A DNA stretch of 34,756 bases from an uncultured Ruminococcus sp. (GCA_947178575.1 CAMWYX010000020.1:1-34756), one strand, 5' to 3'. Positions 16,795 through 24,944 are shown, counted from the stretch's first letter. Made by a program: numbers and translations. Notes: generated from the letters alone by a model not told the origin.

Positions 16795-18258
16795 CTATTC
16801 CTTGTTGAACTTTTTGACAGCTTCATCAATGGTTTTTGTCCATCTTTCACGGAGCGATTTCCATGAATCTGCATTTCCGTTGAGAATTGCCTCGGAAAGA
16901 TTATTCATAACGCCTCTTGTATCATATGTATAGTTGCCGTCGCCGTACATACTTTCTCCCATACCGTAACCGAAATCAAATACAGGCGAGATATTTTCGG
17001 ATTCTATATAGCTCTGGATTGCGTCGTACTGCTCCTCCGTCACAAACGGTCGTCCGGAATCAGATTTCTTTACCGAAAGAGCTTTCTTTTTTGCAAGTTC
17101 TTTATAATCCTCCTGAGCAGCCGCAAGCCTTTCACATCTGATATATGCTGCGACAGCTTCGCCTTTCAATGAACCTTTTACAAGCATTTTTGCCGAAAAA
17201 TCACAGCACAGATAATTTTGTTCAGCATCGGGAGCTTTCGGAAACGGTACTGCCATAAGGTCGCCGTCCGGATTCTGAGCATTTGATTTTCCGAGCGACC
17301 AGTCACCCATAGCATAGAAAAGTACTGAGTTACTGCTTGGATAGCAATCATACCAATAAGAATTATAAAGATTTTTTGATACAATATCCTTCATAAATTT
17401 ACCGGCTTTTTCAAATTCCGAATCTTTTATGTTATTCCGGAATTTTCCGTCCTCGTAATTAATTACAGTATGTCCTGTTGAACGTATTACCGCATCTCCG
17501 AAAACTCCGTTTATTCCGTATCTTGTCTGACCGCTTTCGGCTTTGGAAACGAATTTTTCCATCATTTTCATCATAGCGTCCCAATCCCATTTGCCGTCAA
17601 GATACAGATTGTACGGGTCATCAAGTTTTTCTGATTTCATGAGTTTCCGGCTGTATGTAATCAGAATCGGATTAGATACTGTATAAGGCACAACATAATG
17701 ACTGCCTTTATACTCAAACATATCAACAGTATCTCTCATGCCGTCCCACAGTTCTGTATTTATACCGATTATATCAAAATACGGGTCAAGCGGTTCATAT
17801 TGATTTTTCACAACGCCGTCGGGAAGAGCATTCGGCTCATACGGAAACATATCAACATCATCACCGCTCAATATCATTGATTCAAGTTTGCTGAATTTCT
17901 CGTCCGGATTTACATAGATAAAATTGACATATGCTCCGTAAATATCTTCAAACAACGACAGTGCAACAGATTTTTCCTGATTATCCTGCGGATTAAGGTC
18001 ATAATCGGCAAGCCATGTGATATGCTGTCCTTTTATATTCGGAATTTTAATCTCAGCTTCGGGGATTTCCTCGGGCAGACTTTCCTCAGTTGAACTTTCT
18101 TCCGATAAATTTTCCTCATTAAAGACCGGAACAGAAATTTCTTCACTTTGTTGTGAACTCTCATTATTTTCCGATAAAGGTTCTTTTTTACTGCACGAAA
18201 AAACAGCCGTCAGAGCAACAGCCGGAATGCAGACAAGCAGTTTTCTTAGATTATTCAT
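16795..18258 (-). CDS. extracellular solute-binding lipoprotein (family 1 type)
   Basis: 487 aa. The signal peptide ends in a lipobox with Cys22 (TAVFSC), followed by a Ser/Glu-rich linker to about residue 75 and a periplasmic-binding-protein fold. 'ITWLADYDLNPQDN' near 82, 'SMILSGDDVDMFPYEPNALP' near 130, and 'KWDWDAMMKMMEKF' near 225 match sugar-binding-type ABC receptors. The protein coded at 27628-29022 is a clear paralogue with the same motifs. No permease or ATPase gene is next to it; the next gene is the polytopic membrane protein six bases downstream. The ligand cannot be told from sequence. Confidence 0.85.
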   Translation of the reverse strand: MNNLRKLLVCIPAVALTAVFSCSKKEPLSENNESSQQSEEISVPVFNEENLSEESSTEESLPEEIPEAEIKIPNIKGQHITWLADYDLNPQDNQEKSVALSLFEDIYGAYVNFIYVNPDEKFSKLESMILSGDDVDMFPYEPNALPDGVVKNQYEPLDPYFDIIGINTELWDGMRDTVDMFEYKGSHYVVPYTVSNPILITYSRKLMKSEKLDDPYNLYLDGKWDWDAMMKMMEKFVSKAESGQTRYGINGVFGDAVIRSTGHTVINYEDGKFRNNIKDSEFEKAGKFMKDIVSKNLYNSYWYDCYPSSNSVLFYAMGDWSLGKSNAQNPDGDLMAVPFPKAPDAEQNYLCCDFSAKMLVKGSLKGEAVAAYIRCERLAAAQEDYKELAKKKALSVKKSDSGRPFVTEEQYDAIQSYIESENISPVFDFGYGMGESMYGDGNYTYDTRGVMNNLSEAILNGNADSWKSLRERWTKTIDEAVKKFNKE

Positions 18259-18300
18259 AAAAAAATGTCCTTTCCAAATGTCCTTTAAAAGTATCAGAAA

Positions 18301-18317
18301 CTATCCGCACCGGATAG
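18301..18317 (-). other. stem-loop in the solute-binding-protein leader
   Basis: CTATCCG pairs perfectly with CGGATAG around a three-base loop, about 15 bases after the -10 box. It is not followed by a U-tract. On the minus strand the hairpin is preceded by ACTGGAG, as is the rimP leader hairpin. Confidence 0.55.
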
Positions 18318-18329
18318 CTCTCCAGTTTT

Positions 18330-18358
18330 ATTATACTCTCTTTTAATGATAACGTCAA
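18330..18358 (-). promoter_or_regulatory. promoter of the solute-binding protein / membrane protein pair
   Basis: On the minus strand, TTGACG (18353-18358), 17 bases, TATAAT (18330-18335). The leader is about 65 bases with a perfect hairpin, and a GGAAAGGA ribosome site precedes the ATG at 18258. Confidence 0.8.
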
Positions 18359-18386
18359 GTTTTTTTGAAAAATTGATTCCGGAAAC

Positions 18387-18419
18387 AAAAAAACGGCCGT
18401 CCGCAGAACGGACAGCCGT
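18387..18419 (-). terminator. Rho-independent terminator after the ferredoxin gene
   Basis: On the minus strand, an 11-bp GC-rich stem (ACGGCTGTCCG / CGGACGGCCGT, one G-T wobble) with a five-base loop is followed by seven T. It lies 14 bases after the ferredoxin stop codon. Confidence 0.88.
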
Positions 18420-18433
18420 CATAATGTGTGTAA

Positions 18434-18604
18434 TTACTCAGCAGATGGTGCACCTACAGGGCAAACACTTGCACAAGCACCGCATTCAACGCAAGCATCT
18501 GCGTCAATCTGGTACTTTCCGTCGCCTTCAGAAATTGCACTTACAGGGCATTCAGCTTCGCAAGCACCACAGCTTACACATTCATCAGAAATAACATATG
18601 CCAT
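18434..18604 (-). CDS. 2[4Fe-4S] ferredoxin, clostridial type
   Basis: 56 aa. It is a small soluble electron carrier for low-potential redox reactions such as pyruvate:ferredoxin oxidoreductase or hydrogenase. It has two complete cluster motifs: CVSCGACEAECP (Cys9, 12, 15, 19) and CVECGACASVCP (Cys38, 41, 44, 48). The two halves are clearly related by duplication. An excellent ribosome site (GGAGGT, eight bases before the ATG) and its own promoter and terminator make it a monocistronic gene. The redox partner is not visible in this window. Confidence 0.95.
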   Translation of the reverse strand: MAYVISDECVSCGACEAECPVSAISEGDGKYQIDADACVECGACASVCPVGAPSAE

Positions 18605-18630
18605 AGTCATGTACCTCCATATAAATATTT

Positions 18631-18652
18631 TAGGATTTACTGCACAATCCTA
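18631..18652 (-). other. stem-loop in the ferredoxin leader
   Basis: TAGGATT pairs with AATCCTA around an eight-base loop, a few bases downstream of the -10 box. There is no U-tract. It may protect the 5' end of a highly expressed short mRNA (inference). Confidence 0.5.
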
Positions 18653-18660
18653 TCATGTTT

Positions 18661-18689
18661 ATTTTAACACATAAATTCAAAAAAATCAA
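18661..18689 (-). promoter_or_regulatory. ferredoxin promoter
   Basis: On the minus strand, TTGATT (18684-18689), 17 bases, TAAAAT (18661-18666). It is divergent from the promoter at 18747-18776. Confidence 0.72.
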
Positions 18690-18746
18690 GTCTTTTTTGT
18701 TAGTACCGGCTTATTTTATCCGGTTTAATTATTATTATATTTTTCC

Positions 18747-18776
18747 TTGACAATACACTCCAGACTGTGATATAAT
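18747..18776 (+). promoter_or_regulatory. promoter of the DUF4352-like lipoprotein gene
   Basis: Perfect TTGACA (18747-18752), 18 bases, perfect TATAAT (18771-18776). A GGAGGT at 18808-18813 precedes the ATG at 18822. Confidence 0.82.
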
Positions 18777-18821
18777 AATCATGATTCAAAAGCCGTAATT
18801 TTAAACCGGAGGTTCTTAAAA

Positions 18822-19397
18822 ATGAAAAAATTTAAAATTATCCCTGTGATTCTTGCTGCTGTGCTTTCCCTGTCGGCTGTCGGCTGTTCGGGAAAAGTAG
18901 ATAAAACCGAAACCAGTATCTCACATACTCCCCTTATAAACAACGAGGGAACTGCTGACAACGAAACAACAATATCTGTCGGAGAAGAAACATCTGTAAA
19001 TGACACATCATTTGTACTCAACAGAGTTATTGACTCCGGAGAAAAACCGCAGGAGGGCGGCGGAACATATTACTATCTCGATGTTACTATCAGAAATCTC
19101 ACAGATATATCATATGGTCTCAATGCTCTCAATAACTTCTATGTACTCACATCTGACGGAAATGAATATCATTTTGATGTCCGTACACAGCTTTACGCTA
19201 TAAATAATATCGAAAACTATCTTCCAAATCCCTTTGAAGTTCCGTCAAACGGCGAAATTTCCGGAATAGTCGGCGGATTTGTCGTTCCCGAAAATACCGA
19301 AAACCTTACAGTCTGCTTCTTCCCCTCAAAGGACGATATAAACAACAAATCAGACGTAATAAAGGTTGATGTAACTTCATCGGATATAACAAAATAA
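18822..19397 (+). CDS. DUF4352-like secreted lipoprotein
   Basis: 191 aa. The signal peptide has the lipobox LSAVGC with Cys22, followed by a Thr/Ser/Glu-rich linker to about residue 55. The rest resembles the DUF4352 immunoglobulin-like fold: 'VNDTSFVLNRVID', 'YYYLDVTIRNLTD' and 'GFVVPENTENLTVCFFP' are the typical strand patterns of these small surface lipoproteins. Function is unknown. It has its own promoter and terminator, so it is monocistronic. The terminator hairpin lies inside the last codons of the convergent flippase gene. Confidence 0.8.
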   Translation: MKKFKIIPVILAAVLSLSAVGCSGKVDKTETSISHTPLINNEGTADNETTISVGEETSVNDTSFVLNRVIDSGEKPQEGGGTYYYLDVTIRNLTDISYGLNALNNFYVLTSDGNEYHFDVRTQLYAINNIENYLPNPFEVPSNGEISGIVGGFVVPENTENLTVCFFPSKDDINNKSDVIKVDVTSSDITK

Positions 19398-19409
19398 TCC
19401 TGCGAAAAA

Positions 19410-21026
19410 TCATATACAGTTCCCCCGTATTCCGCTTCGGGGGAATTTTTTTATCTTTACAGACAAGAGATACAGCGACAGAAGATATACAGCTCCTCCC
19501 GAAACCGCCGATAAAAATATCACAGATACATTTCCCATTCCGTACCGCTTTGATATATCCGATGCAAGATACGCCGAAACTCCGCACAATATTCCTGCAT
19601 ACACAACCGCCAGAAATGATGACATCGAAATTTTTATATCAGCCGATTTGATATACACCGCAAGCGATACTATAAGTATCATGGCATAGCATAACGATGT
19701 TGCCAGTGATGCTCCGCTTACTCCCATCAACGGAATCATGACAATGTTTCCGATAAGTTTTACTGCCGTTCCGGCAAGCATTATCTTTAGCGGAACAGAT
19801 GCCTTTCCTATTCCCTGAAGCATTCCGAAAAGCGGAAACGATATGCACAGACATATCATTCCCGGCATGAGCATACGCAGAGGAGTTATACACAGCTGAG
19901 CTTCCTCGCTTTGCTTCGCAAACAGAAAATTAAGTATTTCCGGCGATAATATGCCGATTCCGACCGCCGACGGCACTGATATTAAAGACGCTGACATAAG
20001 AGCCTGAACAGTTCCCCGCTGAAGTTCATTTTTATCGCCTGCCTCCCATGCCGATGTTATACACGGAAGAACTCCTTTTCCAAGCATATTTGTCACCGAC
20101 GGGACAAGATTGAACACTGTCAGAGCTATTCCGGAAAACGAACCGTATATAAATTTAGGAATGTCATTTTCTGCAATTCCTACCGGTATTTTATCGGCAC
20201 AGCCGAATTTTGTAATACACCCGATTATTGTCGCCATATCAATTACAGCAGTCAGATTTGTTACAACTGCACTCACACCTATCGGAAAAGCAGTCCGCAC
20301 AAGTTCACGGCTTATTTCGCCGTATGTCATCAGATGACTTTCTCCGCCGGCGGAATGTTTCCGGAAAAAAGAAAGAAACATGAAAAATATCATCGCTCCC
20401 ACGGACGAAAGCGTAACACCTAAAATTCCGGCTGCCGCAGAAACAGCACGTATATCTGTTATTTCCGGAAATCTCGCCATTATAAGACTTCCATTAACGC
20501 TCACAAACTGACAAAGCAGAAGTCCGGAAACGACTTTTACAATTCCCTCAACCGCCTGAGAAATCGCCGTAGGATACATATTGCTCAGTCCCTCATAGTA
20601 TCCACGTTCCACAGATGTTATACAGCCGAAAAATACCGACGGTGCTATCATAGCAACCGCAAGTGATGGCTCTGTGCTTCCGGTCGAAAGCAGACTGAAC
20701 GGCTTTGCAAGCAATAAAACCAATATACTTCCCGAAAGTCCTACAGCAGAAAATATCAGAAGTGCAGTCCGGCGTACACGTCTGATATTACTGTACATTC
20801 CAAGTGCCGCACTTTTTGCCGTCATACGTGCAACCGCCGAGGAAAGTCCCGTCACAGTCAATGCATATACCGGCATGAACAGACTGTATGCACAGCTGAA
20901 ATAACTCATTCCCACTCCGCCAAGTATATTAGTAAGCGGAATCTTGAACAATGCTCCCAGAACCTTTGCCGTCACCGCCGAAAGCATAAGTATTATCGAA
21001 CCTTTTATAAAATTCTGTTTTTTCAA
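19410..21026 (-). CDS. SpoVB / MurJ-like polysaccharide flippase (MOP superfamily)
   Basis: 538 aa with about 14 membrane segments, the normal size for the PST / SpoVB group of oligosaccharide-lipid flippases. I chose the TTG at 21026, giving (M)KKQNFIKGSIILMLSAV. This matches the family start 'FIKGA..L...'; the longer in-frame extension to an ATG at 21149 runs across the neighbouring promoter and is not family-like. 'KIPLTNILGGVGMSYFSCAYSLF' (stated here in part: IPLTNILGGVGMSY) is the conserved first loop. SpoVB-like genes often sit beside mazG, as here, though now in opposite orientation. Its substrate (lipid II or another undecaprenyl-linked glycan) is inferred. Confidence 0.85.
   Translation of the reverse strand: MKKQNFIKGSIILMLSAVTAKVLGALFKIPLTNILGGVGMSYFSCAYSLFMPVYALTVTGLSSAVARMTAKSAALGMYSNIRRVRRTALLIFSAVGLSGSILVLLLAKPFSLLSTGSTEPSLAVAMIAPSVFFGCITSVERGYYEGLSNMYPTAISQAVEGIVKVVSGLLLCQFVSVNGSLIMARFPEITDIRAVSAAAGILGVTLSSVGAMIFFMFLSFFRKHSAGGESHLMTYGEISRELVRTAFPIGVSAVVTNLTAVIDMATIIGCITKFGCADKIPVGIAENDIPKFIYGSFSGIALTVFNLVPSVTNMLGKGVLPCITSAWEAGDKNELQRGTVQALMSASLISVPSAVGIGILSPEILNFLFAKQSEEAQLCITPLRMLMPGMICLCISFPLFGMLQGIGKASVPLKIMLAGTAVKLIGNIVMIPLMGVSGASLATSLCYAMILIVSLAVYIKSADIKISMSSFLAVVYAGILCGVSAYLASDISKRYGMGNVSVIFLSAVSGGAVYLLSLYLLSVKIKKFPRSGIRGNCI
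19420..19452 (+). terminator. Rho-independent terminator of the DUF4352-like gene
   Basis: TTCCCCCG pairs with CGGGGGAA (eight base pairs, ten-base loop), followed by seven T. It lies within the 3' end of the convergent flippase coding sequence. Confidence 0.85.
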
Positions 21027-21108
21027 TCTATCAGAACCCTTTTTATCAAATAGTTTTTTATATATTTTACCTATACGAAAAAATTTCGCACTTTTTATAA
21101 AATATATG

Positions 21109-21137
21109 TTGCAGAATTTTAATTTATGTGTTATAAT
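21109..21137 (+). promoter_or_regulatory. promoter of the aminotransferase operon
   Basis: TTGCAG (21109-21114), 17 bases, TATAAT (21132-21137). The leader is about 70 bases and contains a perfect 7-bp hairpin (21160-21187). Confidence 0.75.
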
Positions 21138-21159
21138 GTAAGTTAGCATACAGTGCCAC

Positions 21160-21187
21160 AGAACCTGAACCCATATGTAAAGGTTCT
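21160..21187 (+). other. stem-loop in the aminotransferase leader
   Basis: AGAACCT pairs with AGGTTCT around a 14-base loop, upstream of the ribosome site AAAGGA. No U-tract follows, so it is not an obvious attenuator. Confidence 0.45.
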
Positions 21188-21214
21188 CAATAATCTTAAG
21201 AAAGGATTTTATAA

Positions 21215-22411
21215 ATGGAATATAAATTTTCCGATAAGGTAAGCAGTCTTAAAGCCTCCGCTATAAGGGAAATACTTAAATTCACAGCCGACCCCGAAGT
21301 CATTTCCTTTGCTGCCGGAAATCCTGCTCCAGAAGCATTCCCGACCGAACGTATAGCCGAAATCTCCGCTGAACTCCTCCAAAACGACCCGATTCTCGCA
21401 TTACAGTATAACGTCACCGAAGGTTATACACCCCTGCGTGAATTTCTTAAAGAATGGCTGAGCAGTAAAAACTGCTTCCATAAAGAATTTGATGACCTCA
21501 TTGTCACTTCCGGAGGTCAGCAGGCAAATGAGCTTTCGTGCAAAGTTCTGCTCAATGAGGGTGATACGCTCCTCTGCGAATCACCATGCTTTATCGGCTC
21601 GCTGAATGCTTTCCGCTCCTATAATGTAAATCTCGTGGGCGTTGATATGGACGATGACGGTATAAACCTCGATAAACTCGAACACGCTCTCAAAACTCAG
21701 CCCAATGTGAAGATTTTATATCTTATACCGAATTTTCAGAACCCCACCGGACGCACAATGTCATACGAAAAAAGAAAAGCTGTATACGACCTCGCCTGCC
21801 GTTATGATTTCATAATACTTGAGGACGACCCTTACGGCGAACTAAGATTCTCCGGCGAAAACATTCCGTCAATCAAAAGTCTTGATACAGAGGGACGTGT
21901 TATATATTCAAGCACGTTTTCAAAGCTTATTTCCTCCGGTTTCCGGACAGGCTTCGTCTCTGCTCCTGCTCCGATAATACAGAAAATCGTGGTCTGCAAA
22001 CAGGTTTCTGATGTTCATTCAAATATCTGGGCACAGGTAGTATCACACAGATTTATGACTACAATCGACCGTGACGCTCATTTCAACAAACTCCGTGAAA
22101 TATACCGCCGGAAAAGCGAACTCATGTGCAGTTATATCGACAACGAATTTTCGGATAAAATCACATATATCCGTCCCGAAGGCGGTCTTTTCGTATGGTG
22201 TACACTTCCGGAAAACTGCGATATGAATGCGTTCTGTTCAAAGGCTGTTCAGGAGTACAAAATAGCAGTCGTACCCGGAAATTCGTTCAGCATTGACGAA
22301 AATGAAACAAGCCACTCGTTCAGGCTGAATTACTCCACTCCCACAGATAAACAGATTTCAGAGGGAATGGAAATACTCGCCCGAATGACAAGAGATATTC
22401 TTGACAAATAA
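21215..22411 (+). CDS. PLP-dependent aminotransferase, class I/II (2-aminoadipate/MocR-like group)
   Basis: 398 aa, fold type I aminotransferase acting in the cytoplasm on an amino acid / 2-oxoacid pair. The cofactor lysine is Lys237 in STFSKLISSGFRTGF. 'TSGGQQANELSCKVLLNEGD' (about 95-114) is the PLP-phosphate region, 'IPNFQNPTGRTMS' (about 172-184) holds the substrate carboxylate Asn/Pro/Gly motif, and 'EDDPYGELRFSG' (about 205-216) has the ring-stacking Asp-x-x-Tyr. This set is typical of the LysN / 2-aminoadipate and aromatic aminotransferase group; the exact substrate is not certain. It is the first gene of a plus-strand unit with a 171-aa unknown gene and trpS. Confidence 0.88.
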   Translation: MEYKFSDKVSSLKASAIREILKFTADPEVISFAAGNPAPEAFPTERIAEISAELLQNDPILALQYNVTEGYTPLREFLKEWLSSKNCFHKEFDDLIVTSGGQQANELSCKVLLNEGDTLLCESPCFIGSLNAFRSYNVNLVGVDMDDDGINLDKLEHALKTQPNVKILYLIPNFQNPTGRTMSYEKRKAVYDLACRYDFIILEDDPYGELRFSGENIPSIKSLDTEGRVIYSSTFSKLISSGFRTGFVSAPAPIIQKIVVCKQVSDVHSNIWAQVVSHRFMTTIDRDAHFNKLREIYRRKSELMCSYIDNEFSDKITYIRPEGGLFVWCTLPENCDMNAFCSKAVQEYKIAVVPGNSFSIDENETSHSFRLNYSTPTDKQISEGMEILARMTRDILDK

Positions 22412-22465
22412 TTAAATAAATAATAATCAAACTGAAATAATTAAACTGAAAGGAATTAATTTACT

Positions 22466-22981
22466 ATGGCTACTACAGACAGATACCCCGTTACACAGAA
22501 ATACCTGATGACAAGAAATCAGGCTCTCAACTTCCCTGCCGGATTCTTTAACGGAAATTTCAAGAAAAAAGATGTTTTCGGAATCGTTGTTGACATTCCT
22601 ATGCCTAATGGTGTTCTCAGCTCTATGGTATGTTTCGTGAACGGTGCAGCAAATCTCTACTTCAACAATGGAAACGAATACACCGGTGCTTCCCAGAGAT
22701 ACAGAAATCTCGTTCAGGCTGCACACAATCTCGTTATGGCTTCAAATCAGCTTATTTCAAAATGTGAAAAAACTACCAAATTTGACCTCCCACGTGGAAG
22801 AGCTCTGAATGTATTCCTCCTCACCAAAAGCGGAGTTTACAAAACTGTTATCGCTCCCGGCGTAATCCCCGAAAACGAAGTCGCACTGCGTACATTCTAT
22901 ATACTCTATCAGCGTGTTATGAACGAACTCAGAAGCTGTCAGCTTAAAGACGCTGCCGCAAGACGAAGAACCAACAACTAA
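22466..22981 (+). CDS. conserved-looking protein of unknown function (171 aa)
   Basis: I do not recognise the family. It is soluble, with no signal peptide or membrane segment, and seems well folded: an N-terminal part (1-35), a strand-rich stretch ('VFGIVVDIPMP', 'SSMVCFVNGAANLYFNN', about 37-68), a long helix (about 76-103), a strand pair ('ALNVFLLTKSGVYKTVIAP', about 112-130), a second helix (about 135-155), and a basic Arg-rich tail ending RRRTNN. The beta-meander/helix/beta/helix order is loosely like small Roadblock/profilin-type folds, which is only a guess. It sits between an aminotransferase and trpS with no terminator on either side, and has an AAAGGA ribosome site. Confidence 0.7.
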   Translation: MATTDRYPVTQKYLMTRNQALNFPAGFFNGNFKKKDVFGIVVDIPMPNGVLSSMVCFVNGAANLYFNNGNEYTGASQRYRNLVQAAHNLVMASNQLISKCEKTTKFDLPRGRALNVFLLTKSGVYKTVIAPGVIPENEVALRTFYILYQRVMNELRSCQLKDAAARRRTNN

Positions 22982-23002
22982 TCAGCAAGGAGCATTTTTC
23001 CG

Positions 23003-24001
23003 ATGAAAGATAAAAAACTTATTTTCAGCGGTATTCAGCCTACAGGCACATTCACCCTCGGAAACTATATAGGTGCAGTCCGTAACTGGGGACCACTTCA
23101 AGATGAATATGACTGTATTTACTGTGTAGTCGATATGCACGCAATCACAGTCCGTCAGGAACCCGCAAAGCTCCGGCAGAATACTCTTAATTCATACGCT
23201 CTGCTCATGGCGTGCGGAATCGATGTTGAAAAATCAATACTCTTTATTCAGAGTCATGTAAAAACCCATGCCGAGCTTAACTGGATTCTCTGCTGTAATA
23301 CACAGTTCGGGGAGCTCAGCCGTATGACACAGTTCAAGGATAAAAGTCAGCGTCACCCCGATGACGTAAATGCCGGACTTTTCACATATCCGTCCCTTAT
23401 GGCTGCCGATATTTTAGCATATAATGCCGACCTTGTTCCCGTGGGCGTTGACCAGAAACAACATCTTGAACTCGCACGCAATATCGCACAGCGTTTCAAT
23501 CAGCGATACGGTGAATTTTTCACAGTTCCTGAACCATATATCGCAGAAGTCGGCGCAAAAGTAATGTCTCTCCAAGACCCGACTAAAAAAATGTCAAAAT
23601 CCGATGAAAATCCAAACGCTGTTATCCTTATTCTCGATGATAAGGACACTATAATCCGCAAGTGCAGACGTGCTGTCACCGACAGCGAATCCGAAATCGT
23701 ATACCGTGAAGGCAAGGACGGCATAAACAATCTCATGACGATATACGCCAGTGTTACCGGAAAAAATTTCGCCGATATTGAATCAGAATTTTCTGGAAAA
23801 GGTTACGGCGATTTCAAACTCGCTGTAGGCGAAGCCGTTGCAGACCATCTTGAACCTGTACGCACCGAATTTGCACGTCTTATAAAGGATAAGGCTTACC
23901 TCAAACAATGCTATACCGCCGGTGCTGAAAAAGCATTGAGATACTCTCAGCGTACTCTCAGTAAGGTTTATCACAAAATCGGTTTCGTCGACAGAGTATA
24001 A
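23003..24001 (+). CDS. trpS: tryptophanyl-tRNA synthetase
   Basis: 332 aa, the usual size of bacterial TrpRS. It is a class I synthetase charging tRNA-Trp. The N-terminal 'SGIQPTGTFTLGNYIGAV' contains the HIGH-like signature (TLGN, about residues 18-21), and the KMSKS loop is present as KKMSKSDENP (about 194-203). 'VDMHAITV' near 43 and 'MAADILAYNADLVPVGVDQKQH' (in part: ADILAYNADLVPVGVDQ) near 133-155 are conserved active-site strands. It lies 21 bases after the unknown gene and has AAGGAG upstream. Confidence 0.96.
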   Translation: MKDKKLIFSGIQPTGTFTLGNYIGAVRNWGPLQDEYDCIYCVVDMHAITVRQEPAKLRQNTLNSYALLMACGIDVEKSILFIQSHVKTHAELNWILCCNTQFGELSRMTQFKDKSQRHPDDVNAGLFTYPSLMAADILAYNADLVPVGVDQKQHLELARNIAQRFNQRYGEFFTVPEPYIAEVGAKVMSLQDPTKKMSKSDENPNAVILILDDKDTIIRKCRRAVTDSESEIVYREGKDGINNLMTIYASVTGKNFADIESEFSGKGYGDFKLAVGEAVADHLEPVRTEFARLIKDKAYLKQCYTAGAEKALRYSQRTLSKVYHKIGFVDRV

Positions 24002-24132
24002 AGACAGAGTATAGTATAAACTGCACAAATATCAACGTTTAAATTTGCCGTATTCTGCAAAAAATCCGAATTTTTAAAAAGATCTTGCATTTTTTGGGAA
24101 TATATAGTATTATAAAGGAAGTGCTTTTTTCT

Positions 24133-24939
24133 ATGGTAGAGTATCAGCAGAAAGAAAACTATTCTATCAGCGACCTGCTCGAAATCGTGAAAATCCTGCG
24201 TGGTGAGGGCGGTTGTCCATGGGACCGTGAACAGACCCACAAATCTATACGGAATGATTTTCTTGAGGAAACCTGCGAGGTTCTGGAAGCTATCGATAAC
24301 GACGATTCCGCCCTGCTCCGTGAGGAACTCGGCGATGTACTGCTTCAGGTTGTCTTTCACACCCGTATCGAGGAAGAACAAAATGTATTCTGCTTCAATG
24401 ATGTGTGCGACGAAATCTGCAAAAAGCTGATTGTTCGCCATCCGCACGTCTTTGGCGAAGTAAAAGCGGATTCAACCGAAAAAGTCCTCGAAAACTGGGA
24501 CGCTATAAAAATGCAGACCAAAGGTCAGGAAACTTATACAGATACGCTGACAAGCGTTGCAAAAACGCTTCCGGCATTGATGCGTGCTCAGAAAGTCGGC
24601 AAGCGTGCTATGCGTGCCGGTATGGATTTCCGAACTGCTCAGGACGCTTCCGACTGCATAACAGCAGAAAAGAAAGAACTCGATGAGGCAATATCAAACG
24701 GAGATTCCGCAAATGCTGTCGAGGAACTCGGCGACCTGCTGTTTTCCTGCGTTAATCTCGCCCATCATCTCGGAATAAATGCGGAGGAGGCTCTCAGAAT
24801 CTCCACCGACAAATTCATAAAACGTTTTTCTGTAACAGAAGAACTCGTCCGGCAGGATTCGCTCGATATGAAAAATCTTCCTATTGAGGAACTCGATGTT
24901 TACTGGGAAAAAGCAAAAAATATCATTAAAGAGGAGTAA
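24133..24939 (+). CDS. mazG: nucleoside triphosphate pyrophosphohydrolase MazG
   Basis: 268 aa, two-domain MazG that hydrolyses (d)NTPs to monophosphates as house-cleaning. The start at 24133 gives MVEYQQKENYSISDLLEIV, preceded by AAAGGAAG; an upstream in-frame extension looks non-coding. The first domain has the conserved 'GGCPWDREQTHKSI' (about 26-39) and the metal ligands EETCE (45-49) and EELGD (64-68). The second domain repeats EEL-G-D in 'AVEELGDLLFS' with the usual LAHHLGI. HU and rqcP follow closely, matching the mazG-hup-rqcP order of Clostridia. Confidence 0.94.
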   Translation: MVEYQQKENYSISDLLEIVKILRGEGGCPWDREQTHKSIRNDFLEETCEVLEAIDNDDSALLREELGDVLLQVVFHTRIEEEQNVFCFNDVCDEICKKLIVRHPHVFGEVKADSTEKVLENWDAIKMQTKGQETYTDTLTSVAKTLPALMRAQKVGKRAMRAGMDFRTAQDASDCITAEKKELDEAISNGDSANAVEELGDLLFSCVNLAHHLGINAEEALRISTDKFIKRFSVTEELVRQDSLDMKNLPIEELDVYWEKAKNIIKEE

Positions 24940-24944
24940 TTAAT

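Noticed and set aside
21027..21149. N-terminal extension of the flippase to an upstream ATG
   Set aside because: The extra 41 residues have no family similarity and overlap the divergent aminotransferase promoter; the TTG at 21026 matches the family start.
24085..24113. TTGCAT-17-TATTAT as a mazG promoter
   Set aside because: The predicted start point would fall after the mazG ribosome site, so the mRNA would lack it; the match is probably chance.
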